DNA of 10,771 nucleotides, from the NCBI GenBank assembly GCA_903914045.1, contig CAIWNO010000349.1:1-10771 (forward strand). Reading direction: 5' to 3'. Positions 1 to 5,782 of this stretch are shown in pieces (position 1 is the first letter of the stretch; the number at the start of each line of letters is the position of its first letter). Position numbers and translations under genes: made by a program. The notes beneath the pieces are model-generated. The model had not been told where the DNA came from and searched no databases. It was given only the letters and a program-made list of their open reading frames with translations. Source of the stretch: an uncultured bacterium. GTDB taxonomy: Bacteria > Planctomycetota > Phycisphaerae > Phycisphaerales > SM1A02.

Positions 1-1
1 G

Positions 2-322
2 ATCAAGCAAATGTTGACCGCGCGCGGTTTGCGCTTGGGTCAACAACTTGATCGTGGCCACTATGACAAGGTGCGCGGCGAAGTGCTTGAGAAGATGAAG
101 GGCACCGTGGCCGACGGCGTGTTGGGCATGACGGTTGGAACCCTGAATTTGGGCATTCGCAGCCGAAAAGCCTTGCAATTGCTGGGTATTCAAACCGTGG
201 GCGATCTTGCCGCGCGAACTGAAGCCGAGTTGATGGGCGTGAAGAATTTTGGCGCCACAAGTTTGGTGGAAATTCATGAGCGTCTTGGTGAACACGGTCT
301 TGCCTTGCGAACGCTTGAGTGA
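2..322 (+). CDS. RNA polymerase alpha-CTD-like domain protein, C-terminal part (5' end outside window)
   Basis: The reading frame is open to the window edge, so this is probably the tail of a longer protein; the first ATG in view is at 11. Counting from that ATG, residues about 42-101 resemble the alpha-subunit C-terminal domain of RNA polymerase: LGIRSRKAL (48-55), then the helix-hairpin-helix-like block VGDLAARTEAELMGVKNFG (63-81) and SLVEIHERLGEHGLAL. The overall pattern matches E. coli RpoA (TVRSANCL, IGDLVQRTEVELL, NLGKKSLTEI), but the DNA-contacting Asn268 and Lys298 positions read Lys53 and Ala82/Thr83 here. Since no RpoA neighbours (rplQ, rpsD) are visible, I think this is a separate alpha-CTD-like protein, of the kind planctomycetes fuse to TPR-type regions, rather than RpoA itself. 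The upstream part would decide. It ends 33 nt before the SpoIID gene and may share its transcript. Confidence 0.7.
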   Translation: MKQMLTARGLRLGQQLDRGHYDKVRGEVLEKMKGTVADGVLGMTVGTLNLGIRSRKALQLLGIQTVGDLAARTEAELMGVKNFGATSLVEIHERLGEHGLALRTLE

Positions 323-344
323 GTTCAAGCCGCGTGAGGCGGCG

Positions 345-350
345 AAGGAG
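345..350 (+). promoter_or_regulatory. Shine-Dalgarno AAGGAG for the SpoIID gene
   Basis: AAGGAG lies 5 nt before the ATG at 356 and supports that start. A small GC hairpin (GCCGC at 329-333, GCGGC at 339-343) sits just upstream; it has no U-tract, so it is not an intrinsic terminator, which fits co-transcription with the preceding gene. Confidence 0.7.
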
Positions 351-355
351 CCTCA

Positions 356-1861
356 ATGGCGGTGAACTCTGGATGGCAACCACCCACGCACGCAGGCAAA
401 TTTTTTGCCACGCTTGCGGCGCTTGTGATTGTGTCTTGGGGATATATGACCATTCCAAGTGGTTGTGAATCATCAAGTCCAACCAGATCACGAACGGCGC
501 TGCCAGGAAGTCCGCTGGAAAATAAATCGGATGGGTCATCCGTTACCGCCACAGGCGCGGCGGCCGTGACAACGGACAATGTTGAAAAGCCAAAGACGCC
601 GCCTCCGCAAGAGCGGCCGTTCCCACCAACGACTCAGCCCAACATTCGCGTGCGCGTTGCGGCGTTGCGTGGTGAGCCAGTGCAACTGTCACATCCAACG
701 GGTTGGCTTTGGCTCAAGGGGGAGAACGCGCAAGCGGGTCGAACCTTTCGCGCGCCCATCGCCGTGTATCCCGTGGATGATGGTTGGAGAATTGTGGAGG
801 CCAACGGCACAACCCAAGCCAGCAACTTTCGATTGAAGGAATCCGGCGCGTTGCAAGTTGAGGCGCCCAAAAATTCACGTGGTGAAATTCAATTTGGTGG
901 CAGCGCGTATTTGGGCACGGCCAAAATTGTGCGGCGCGCGGATATTGACGCAAACGCCTCGGATTTGGTGTTTATTGTGCCTCTTGAAGAATATTTGCCT
1001 GGCGTGTTGGCGAAAGAATTGTTCAAAGGTTGGCAACCCATCACCTATCAAGCGCAAGCCATTGCCGCGCGCAGTTATGCCGCGTGTGAAATGGAGTGGT
1101 GGAGAAATCGCCGCCACTATGACGTGGTCGCTGGCCAAGCCAGTCAAGCATGGGTTGGCGCCACAAGCGACGCAAAAAGTTTGGACGCCGTAGCCAGCAC
1201 GCGCGGTCAATATCTTGTCTTTGATGGACGCGTGGTGCCCGCGTACTACTCCAGTTGTTGCGGCGGCTTGCCTTCATCGGCGGTCGATTCCATACGAGAT
1301 GGAACATGGACGCAGATTGCTCCGTTATATGTGACGCAGAAGGGACGCCGCACGCAATGTTGCGAGAAGGCGCCGACCGCCAAGTGGCAGGCGTCATTTT
1401 CAATTGCAGAAACTGTGGATCGTATGAACCAGTGGTCCAAGCAAGCTGGTCGAAAAGAGTTGGGGCCAATGAATGGTATAAAAACATTCTTGGTGGGGGA
1501 GCGAAATTCCGTCGGGCGCTCAATGAGTTTTTTTATAACCGATCGAAGTGGCAAGCGCTTCATCTGGGACGCTGGTGACTTTCGCGTGGCCATGAATGCC
1601 GGCGCGGCGAGTTCGCGCGACTCATTAAAATCATCCGCGCTTGATCCACGTATTGACAGCGGCCGTCTCATGTTGGACGGCCGCGGCCATGGTCACGGCG
1701 CTGGAATGTGTCAATATGGAGCGGAATTCATGGCAAAATCTGGCACATCCGCCAGCGCCATTTTGCAGCGCTATTACCCCGGCGCCACCATTGTCACCAT
1801 GCCAGAAGCGTCCAGCGACACCGTCTCAAGCGCGGCGTTGGTGGTTTCGCCCAAACCATAA
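356..1861 (+). CDS. Membrane-anchored SpoIID/LytB-domain protein (putative peptidoglycan lytic transglycosylase)
   Basis: A 501-residue protein of the SpoIID/LytB family; SpoIID is a lytic transglycosylase that cleaves glycan strands lacking stem peptides. Residues about 15-35 form one hydrophobic segment, an anchor or signal peptide, followed by IPSGC37, a poor lipobox. A Ser/Thr/Pro-rich linker runs to about 95. The SpoIID core runs about 205-480: VPLEEYLPGVLAKE (208-221; Glu221 aligns with the catalytic Glu), QAIAARSYA (234-242), YYSSCCGG (297-304) and the terminal signature GRGHGHGAGMCQYGAEFMAKSG (442-463, Gly- and His-rich), then the ending ILQRYYPG (469-476). Cys pairs 301-302 and 335-336 plus Cys452 could bind metal or form disulfides. 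There are no sporulation genes nearby, so a role in general wall remodelling is inferred. The start has AAGGAG 5 nt upstream. Riboflavin synthase follows after 21 nt. Confidence 0.87.
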   Translation: MAVNSGWQPPTHAGKFFATLAALVIVSWGYMTIPSGCESSSPTRSRTALPGSPLENKSDGSSVTATGAAAVTTDNVEKPKTPPPQERPFPPTTQPNIRVRVAALRGEPVQLSHPTGWLWLKGENAQAGRTFRAPIAVYPVDDGWRIVEANGTTQASNFRLKESGALQVEAPKNSRGEIQFGGSAYLGTAKIVRRADIDANASDLVFIVPLEEYLPGVLAKELFKGWQPITYQAQAIAARSYAACEMEWWRNRRHYDVVAGQASQAWVGATSDAKSLDAVASTRGQYLVFDGRVVPAYYSSCCGGLPSSAVDSIRDGTWTQIAPLYVTQKGRRTQCCEKAPTAKWQASFSIAETVDRMNQWSKQAGRKELGPMNGIKTFLVGERNSVGRSMSFFITDRSGKRFIWDAGDFRVAMNAGAASSRDSLKSSALDPRIDSGRLMLDGRGHGHGAGMCQYGAEFMAKSGTSASAILQRYYPGATIVTMPEASSDTVSSAALVVSPKP

Positions 1862-1870
1862 TCGCACCCC

Positions 1871-1875
1871 AAGGA
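1871..1875 (+). promoter_or_regulatory. Shine-Dalgarno AAGGA deciding the GTG start of riboflavin synthase
   Basis: AAGGA is 7 nt before the GTG at 1883. The protein then begins MFTG, the universal N-terminus of riboflavin synthase, so the GTG start is firm. No FMN riboswitch fits in the 21-nt gap. Confidence 0.7.
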
Positions 1876-1882
1876 TCCAACC

Positions 1883-2518
1883 GTGTTCACAGGACTTGTT
1901 CAACATATGGTGGCGGTGAAAGAATTGCAGACGCGGCCGCATGGAAAAAGAGTGGTGTTACGCGCCGGCGAGTGGCCAGGCAACGCGACCATTGGTGAAA
2001 GTATTTGCGTGAATGGATGTTGCTTGACGGTGGTGGAAGCGGGTCAGGGCGATCTGGCATTTGATGTGGTTGCGCACACATTGCAGCACACCACCATTGG
2101 TGAATTACGCGCGGGCGACATGGTGAATGTGGAGCGCGCCATGCGCGCGGATTCGTTGGTGGGTGGCCATTTTGTGCAAGGCCACATCGACACCACCGCC
2201 ACTATTCTTCAAGTGGACCGCGCCAATGGACAATGGCGCACGCGCATTGAGTCGCCTGCGTCGATTGATCATCTTTTACATGAGCGTGGCAGCGTGTCCG
2301 TGGACGGAGTGAGTTTGACCATTGCCGGCAAAGGAGACGCTTGGTTTGAAGTTGCGTTGATTCCCGAGACGCTGGCCAAGACCACGTTGTCGCTGCGTTT
2401 ACAAGGCGCGCGCGTGAATGTGGAGGCCGATTCCATGGCCAAGGCCGTGGCCGCCGAGGTGGCGCGTCACATGCACAGGCTTGGAATTTCTTTGGATTCA
2501 CCGCTGAAATCACAGTGA
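1883..2518 (+). CDS. ribE: Riboflavin synthase, alpha chain
   Basis: Riboflavin synthase dismutates two 6,7-dimethyl-8-ribityllumazine molecules into riboflavin and a pyrimidinedione, the last step of riboflavin synthesis in the cytosol. The 211 residues match the family's usual length of 200-220. The two lumazine-binding barrels are both visible: repeat 1 begins MFTGLV and contains GESICVNGCCLTVV (38-51); repeat 2 begins GGHFVQGHID (94-103) and contains GSVSVDGVSLTI (136-147) and PETLAKTTL (161-169). The C-terminal helix (about 182-200) is the trimerisation helix in known structures. The usual partners (ribD, ribBA, ribH) are not here. It sits 21 nt behind the SpoIID gene and has its own Shine-Dalgarno, so it is probably the last gene of that operon. 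It is called ribE or ribC depending on the species. Confidence 0.95.
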   Translation: MFTGLVQHMVAVKELQTRPHGKRVVLRAGEWPGNATIGESICVNGCCLTVVEAGQGDLAFDVVAHTLQHTTIGELRAGDMVNVERAMRADSLVGGHFVQGHIDTTATILQVDRANGQWRTRIESPASIDHLLHERGSVSVDGVSLTIAGKGDAWFEVALIPETLAKTTLSLRLQGARVNVEADSMAKAVAAEVARHMHRLGISLDSPLKSQ

Positions 2519-2560
2519 TTTGACGGCGCGTGGCGCTTGCATGTTGAAACGTTGGCGCGG

Positions 2561-3802
2561 CTATGACACCTTGAACACGATCATGGTCAAGTCATCCGCG
2601 GGCTGGTTCGCGGTTGGGCTGTCAAGTAATTGTTGATCAAGACGGCGTTCCATGTGTTCGATCATGGCCGCGGGTTCATTCATTGAAAGCAACGCGTTGA
2701 ACTCTTGCATGTAGCGTGGCGCAACTTTCTCTGGCGAACTACTGGTGCCTGGCGGATCTGGAAATGCGAATTCAAATCCATCCGAATACAGAATCACGCG
2801 GTCGCCAGCGTTGAGTTGAATTTCTTGCTCGGACCATTCCACGCCATCAAAGACCCCAATCAAACCGCCGGCGCTATGCAGCAATTCCATGGATGTATTC
2901 GCGCGCAGAATAATGGCGGCGGGATGGCCCGCGATGGACAAGCGCATGATGCGCGTGCGCAAATCAATGATGCCGTAGATGGCCGTGGCGAAGCGCGTGG
3001 TGTTGCCTTGACGCGCCAACAGTTCACGGTTGACGCAAGCCAAGGCCTCGCTGGGTTGGATAATTCGGTAGGTTTTCCCTGTGATTTCCTTGGTTGGCAG
3101 CCCGCGGGCAATCACCATGGTCAGCAACGCCGCGGGCACGCCATGGCCAACCGCGTCGGCAATGAACAATCCAACATGATGCTCATCCAAGCGGCGCACA
3201 TCGTAAATGTCGCCACTGACATAGTTCATGGGGCGCCACAACGCGGCGACCGCGCCGCCGGAAAAAGTGGGCAATTTCTTTGGTAGAAACTCTCGCTGCA
3301 CTTGTCCGGCCAAATGCAATTCGTCTTGCATGCGCGTGACTTCGCCCAACAGTTGATCCGTTTTTGTTTTGGCGCCGTGCGCCACTTGTCGCAGCGCGTC
3401 GATTTCAATTTGCCGCGACAACAAACCGCGCAATGTCGCGGCAATGATCTCTGGTTGCTCGCTCAAGGACAACGAGTTCCACGAGATGCGCTGCGAGGCG
3501 GTCGCGGATTGTGCGTCGGTTAAAATGAGAATGGGAATATTTCGCTTCTCCACCTCGTCAAGCAAATCGGTGAGGCCGGATGAGTTGTCATGGCGCGTGA
3601 AGCACATCACGACCGCGTGGGGTGGCGTGTTCAACAAGGCGCACGCGTCGCGTATGCCCACGGTCTCAAAAATGGCGCGGTGATTCAGCAACGCCGCCAG
3701 CGACAGGGTGAGCGCGCCGCTGGTTGCGCGCGCTGAATCCGCGGCCACAAAGAGAACGCGAACAGGGGGCTGCGCGGCGTGGATTTCCTCTTGCTCAAAC
3801 AT
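2561..3802 (-). CDS. PP2C/SpoIIE-family serine phosphatase with degenerate receiver domain (RsbU-like)
   Basis: A 413-residue cytosolic phosphatase in three parts. Residues about 13-127 have the alternating strand and helix pattern of a response-regulator receiver (VRVLFVAAD at 14-22, HAVVMCF at 62-68, PILILTD at 90-96), but the phospho-acceptor Asp region reads Val-Met-Cys-Phe and the late Lys is absent, so phosphorylation is unlikely. Residues about 128-170 form a coiled-coil linker ending in QVQREFLPKKLP, typical of RsbU-type enzymes. The PP2C domain (about 175-413) keeps the metal-binding motifs SGDIYD (196-201), ADAVGHG (215-221), AGHP (291-294), YSDG (339-342) and DDLTMIV (403-409). Such enzymes dephosphorylate anti-sigma-factor antagonists, but no STAS or anti-sigma gene is in the window, so the substrate is unknown. 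The gene faces ribE across 42 nt and is divergent from the pterin dehydratase gene. Confidence 0.9.
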   Translation of the reverse strand: MFEQEEIHAAQPPVRVLFVAADSARATSGALTLSLAALLNHRAIFETVGIRDACALLNTPPHAVVMCFTRHDNSSGLTDLLDEVEKRNIPILILTDAQSATASQRISWNSLSLSEQPEIIAATLRGLLSRQIEIDALRQVAHGAKTKTDQLLGEVTRMQDELHLAGQVQREFLPKKLPTFSGGAVAALWRPMNYVSGDIYDVRRLDEHHVGLFIADAVGHGVPAALLTMVIARGLPTKEITGKTYRIIQPSEALACVNRELLARQGNTTRFATAIYGIIDLRTRIMRLSIAGHPAAIILRANTSMELLHSAGGLIGVFDGVEWSEQEIQLNAGDRVILYSDGFEFAFPDPPGTSSSPEKVAPRYMQEFNALLSMNEPAAMIEHMERRLDQQLLDSPTANQPADDLTMIVFKVS

Positions 3803-3809
3803 GACAGCG

Positions 3810-3815
3810 AGTTTA
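3810..3815 (-). promoter_or_regulatory. Candidate -10 element TAAACT, near-leaderless start of the PP2C phosphatase gene
   Basis: On the minus strand TAAACT ends 7 nt before the ATG (3802). No Shine-Dalgarno is visible between this hexamer and the start. No convincing -35 lies at the usual spacing. If used, transcription would begin at or one base from the start codon. Confidence 0.35.
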
Positions 3816-3867
3816 GCGGCGATTTTTTGTGGGTTTTTTCATGGCACATGCGCCGTTGAAGAACGAG

Positions 3868-3873
3868 TAAAAT
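3868..3873 (+). promoter_or_regulatory. Candidate -10 element TAAAAT upstream of the pterin dehydratase gene
   Basis: TAAAAT lies 10 nt before the ATG at 3884 (the overlapping AATAAT at 3871-3876 is 7 nt away). There is no Shine-Dalgarno and no recognisable -35. The predicted leader would be 0-4 nt long. Confidence 0.35.
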
Positions 3874-3883
3874 AATCCACGGC

Positions 3884-4177
3884 ATGAAAAAACTTTCTCA
3901 GCGTCAAGTGGACACCCGCCTGGCCAAGCTTCCTCAGTGGAGCCAAAACGGCGACGCGATTCAACGCACCTTTCAATTTGAAAATTTCGTGGGCAGCATG
4001 CGATTTTTAAATGGCGTGGCCGAAGCCGCCGAACGCGTGCAACATCATCCGGATATTTTGGTTCGTTGGAACAAGGTCACGCTGACGCTTTCCACCCACG
4101 ACGCTGGCGGAATCACCGAGAAGGATATGGCGTTCGCCACCAACGCCGATCAAATCTCGGGGCTGCCTTCGGTGTAA
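3884..4177 (+). CDS. phhB: Pterin-4a-carbinolamine dehydratase
   Basis: A 97-residue protein of the PCD/DCoH family, usually 95-110 residues. It dehydrates 4a-hydroxytetrahydrobiopterin (or the folate-type pterin) so that the cofactor of aromatic amino-acid hydroxylases can be recycled. The family signature is intact: ERVQHHPDI (50-58) with His54, His55 and Pro56 as active-site residues, Trp62, the Ser-Thr-His72 segment and Asp81 after GITEKD. No phenylalanine hydroxylase gene is adjacent, so the pterin substrate here is not shown. The gene stands alone. It is divergent from the phosphatase gene, and its last 28 nt overlap the end of the opposing mcsB. The start at 3884 gives a normal N-terminus; no Shine-Dalgarno precedes it. 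Confidence 0.92.
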   Translation: MKKLSQRQVDTRLAKLPQWSQNGDAIQRTFQFENFVGSMRFLNGVAEAAERVQHHPDILVRWNKVTLTLSTHDAGGITEKDMAFATNADQISGLPSV

Positions 4178-5208
4178 TCGCCCAGCGATCGACGCACCAA
4201 GTTGGCGCGGCTCAAGCGGCCCATTTCTTCCTCCGCCGCGAATGGATCTAGTTGCGCCAAATGCGCCGGCTGCACTTGCAACAACAACTGCTCCACACGC
4301 TCAACGCTGAGGTTGTGCAGCAGTCCCGTGGCAATTCCAAATCGCAAAGTGGAAAGTAATTTTGTGGCCTCCTCGGCGCCAAGCAATCGAGCCACCTTCA
4401 ACGTGGCGCGCGCGCGGTAGACCTTGTCTTCAATCAGCGGCCGATTTTTTTCCAGCAACATTTGGCGCGCTGTGCGCTCATAATCCACTAGTTTTGGGAT
4501 CACTTCATCGCGGAAATGCTGCAGTAATTCCTCCTCGGACGCGCCCAAGGTGACTTGATTGCTGACTTGATAAAAGTTGCCAATGGCGTCGGTGCCTTCA
4601 CCGTAATAGCCGCGCACCGCCAAATGCAAATCTTTGGCCGCGCGTTTCACGCGCTCAATTTCGCCCGAGTAACGCAGCGCCGGCAAGTGCAACATGGCTC
4701 CCAGGCGAATTCCACTTCCGACATTGGTTGGACATGCGGTCAAGTAACCCCAGCGCTGGTGAAATGCAAAATCCACCGTCTCCTCCAGCGCTTGATCAAA
4801 TGAGCGCGCCAATGCGAAGGCCTCATTCAATCGGAAGCCGGGCAAAATACTTTGAATGCGCAGATGGTCTTCCTCATTCACCATGACGCCAAGTTCCTCA
4901 TTGTGTCCAAGACCAAGCGCGCGCGGCAACGCGCTCTCCGCGAAATGTTTGGACACCAAATGGCGTTCAACCAACAATTGCCGCTCTTGCAATGAGGCTT
5001 GATTCATGTTCACCCACGCCAAGCCATCGGGGAACGCGCCACCAAGCGGCGCGCGCGTGACCATTTGCAAAACTTCTTGGCGTTGCGTATCGGAGGCGCG
5101 GCCGGTGAATGGAAATCCTGCAAGATTTCGTGCCACCCGAATGCGCACGCTGACCACCACATCGGAGTCGTTGTTTGGCAGTGTTTCGCCCTGTGGATTC
5201 ATGTTCAC
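4150..5208 (-). CDS. mcsB: Protein arginine kinase McsB (ATP:guanido phosphotransferase family)
   Basis: McsB phosphorylates arginine side chains of proteins, which in Bacillus marks them for ClpC-ClpP degradation. The 352 residues equal the family's usual length. Phosphagen-kinase motifs are present in order: SVRIRVARNL (20-29, nucleotide binding), NEEDHLR (111-117, with the catalytic acidic residue), CPTNVGSGIR (159-168, the Cys loop) and GEGTDAIGNFYQVSNQ (203-218). The C-terminal region that in Bacillus-type McsB carries the phosphoarginine-binding RDxxRA motif reads GRLSRA (330-335) here, so only the RA half is kept. The start is a GTG that overlaps the mcsA stop as GTGA; GGAG 8 nt upstream favours it over the ATG six bases later. 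It is translationally coupled to mcsA. No ctsR or clpC is nearby. The 3' end overlaps the pterin dehydratase gene by 28 nt. Confidence 0.95.
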   Translation of the reverse strand: MNMNPQGETLPNNDSDVVVSVRIRVARNLAGFPFTGRASDTQRQEVLQMVTRAPLGGAFPDGLAWVNMNQASLQERQLLVERHLVSKHFAESALPRALGLGHNEELGVMVNEEDHLRIQSILPGFRLNEAFALARSFDQALEETVDFAFHQRWGYLTACPTNVGSGIRLGAMLHLPALRYSGEIERVKRAAKDLHLAVRGYYGEGTDAIGNFYQVSNQVTLGASEEELLQHFRDEVIPKLVDYERTARQMLLEKNRPLIEDKVYRARATLKVARLLGAEEATKLLSTLRFGIATGLLHNLSVERVEQLLLQVQPAHLAQLDPFAAEEEMGRLSRANLVRRSLGDYTEGSPEI

Positions 5209-5717
5209 GGCAGGGGCTCCGTTGGCGGTTTTTGAACCAAACCAAGCTGATGCAGTCGCCCTTGCAGCGACGCGGCGCGCTCATATTGCTCCGCCGCAAC
5301 GGCGGCTTCAATTTCCTTGATCAACTGTCTGCGAATGGCCGCGCGATCCGCTTGCCCTTCGATTCGTTTTGGCGTGCGACCGCGATGACTCACGGCGCCA
5401 GATTGCGCGCGCTCAATAATCGCCGCCACGGAAGGCATGAAGGAGTCGTAACACCCGGCGCAACCAAAGCGTCCCGTTTGACGGAACTCCGCGAAGGTAA
5501 GACCGCACGCCTCGCAACGCTTGGCCGACGCCTTTTGGGCTTTGATGGATTTTCCAGCGGCCGCGAACTGTTGCAAAATTTGCGTCACCGGAACAGTGGG
5601 CAAAATATACCCCTTGGCCGTGGCATGTTCGGCGCACAAATGCATTTCAATCTTCTTCCCATTTTGAATGAGAACTTCGTGAACCACGGCCGGCTTGTCG
5701 CAATGATCGCACTTCAT
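5205..5717 (-). CDS. mcsA: McsA, zinc-finger and UVR-motif activator of McsB
   Basis: McsA binds and activates the arginine kinase McsB. This 170-residue protein has the family layout. The first Cys cluster is MKCDHCDKP (Cys3, Cys6) with Cys28 and His31. The second is CEACG (Cys68, Cys71) with CAGC (Cys86, Cys89). The conserved HRGRTPKR segment is at 111-118, and a C-terminal UvrB/UvrC motif lies at about 131-160, around EIEAAVAAEQYERAASLQGR. Its stop codon shares four bases with the mcsB start, so the two are translationally coupled, as in Bacillus. kdsA lies 65 nt upstream on the same strand, with a likely terminator between. No Shine-Dalgarno precedes the ATG; a TATCAT hexamer 9 nt upstream could give a near-leaderless transcript. 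Confidence 0.92.
   Translation of the reverse strand: MKCDHCDKPAVVHEVLIQNGKKIEMHLCAEHATAKGYILPTVPVTQILQQFAAAGKSIKAQKASAKRCEACGLTFAEFRQTGRFGCAGCYDSFMPSVAAIIERAQSGAVSHRGRTPKRIEGQADRAAIRRQLIKEIEAAVAAEQYERAASLQGRLHQLGLVQKPPTEPLP
5217..5220 (-). promoter_or_regulatory. Shine-Dalgarno GGAG deciding the GTG start of mcsB
   Basis: Minus-strand GGAG lies inside the end of mcsA, 8 nt before the GTG at 5208 and 14 nt before the alternative ATG at 5202. The spacing favours the GTG start and the GTGA coupling. Confidence 0.55.
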
Positions 5718-5726
5718 GTCAGCGCC

Positions 5727-5732
5727 ATGATA
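5727..5732 (-). promoter_or_regulatory. Candidate -10 element TATCAT for mcsAB
   Basis: Minus-strand TATCAT ends 9 nt before the mcsA ATG (5717) and just downstream of the kdsA terminator candidate. An internal promoter here would make mcsAB independent of kdsA. No clear -35 is visible. Confidence 0.35.
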
Positions 5733-5743
5733 GGCAAGAGTTT

Positions 5744-5769
5744 AAAAAATAACGCGCCGCGCCGCGCGT
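5744..5769 (-). terminator. Intrinsic terminator after kdsA
   Basis: Read on the minus strand, ACGCGC and GCGCGT form a perfect 6-bp stem with a 6-nt loop (5752-5769), followed directly by TTATTTTTT (5751-5744). It starts 13 nt after the kdsA stop and lies before mcsA, so it probably ends the kdsA transcript and separates it from mcsAB. The loop is itself GC-rich, so alternative pairings are possible. Confidence 0.65.
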
Positions 5770-5782
5770 AATTGGCGAAGGG

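Noticed and set aside
3..539. 178-codon open frame on the minus strand over the alpha-CTD and SpoIID starts
   Set aside because: Arg/Pro/Ser-rich shadow with no family match; it covers two better supported genes and their ribosome site.
1862..1882. FMN riboswitch before riboflavin synthase
   Set aside because: Only 21 nt separate the SpoIID stop and the ribE start, far too short, and no RFN-type conserved elements are visible upstream.
2519..2560. Bidirectional terminator between convergent ribE and the phosphatase gene
   Set aside because: Only direct repeats (tggcgc) are present, with no inverted repeat followed by a T-run on either strand.
2705..3286. 193-codon open frame on the plus strand, antisense to the phosphatase gene
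   Set aside because: It lies wholly within the PP2C coding region, has no recognisable domain, and is explained as a shadow of GC-rich codon use.
5175..5771. 198-codon open frame on the plus strand, antisense to mcsA
   Set aside because: Composition is unlike a protein family, it is rich in Arg, and mcsA on the other strand has clear zinc-finger and UVR motifs.
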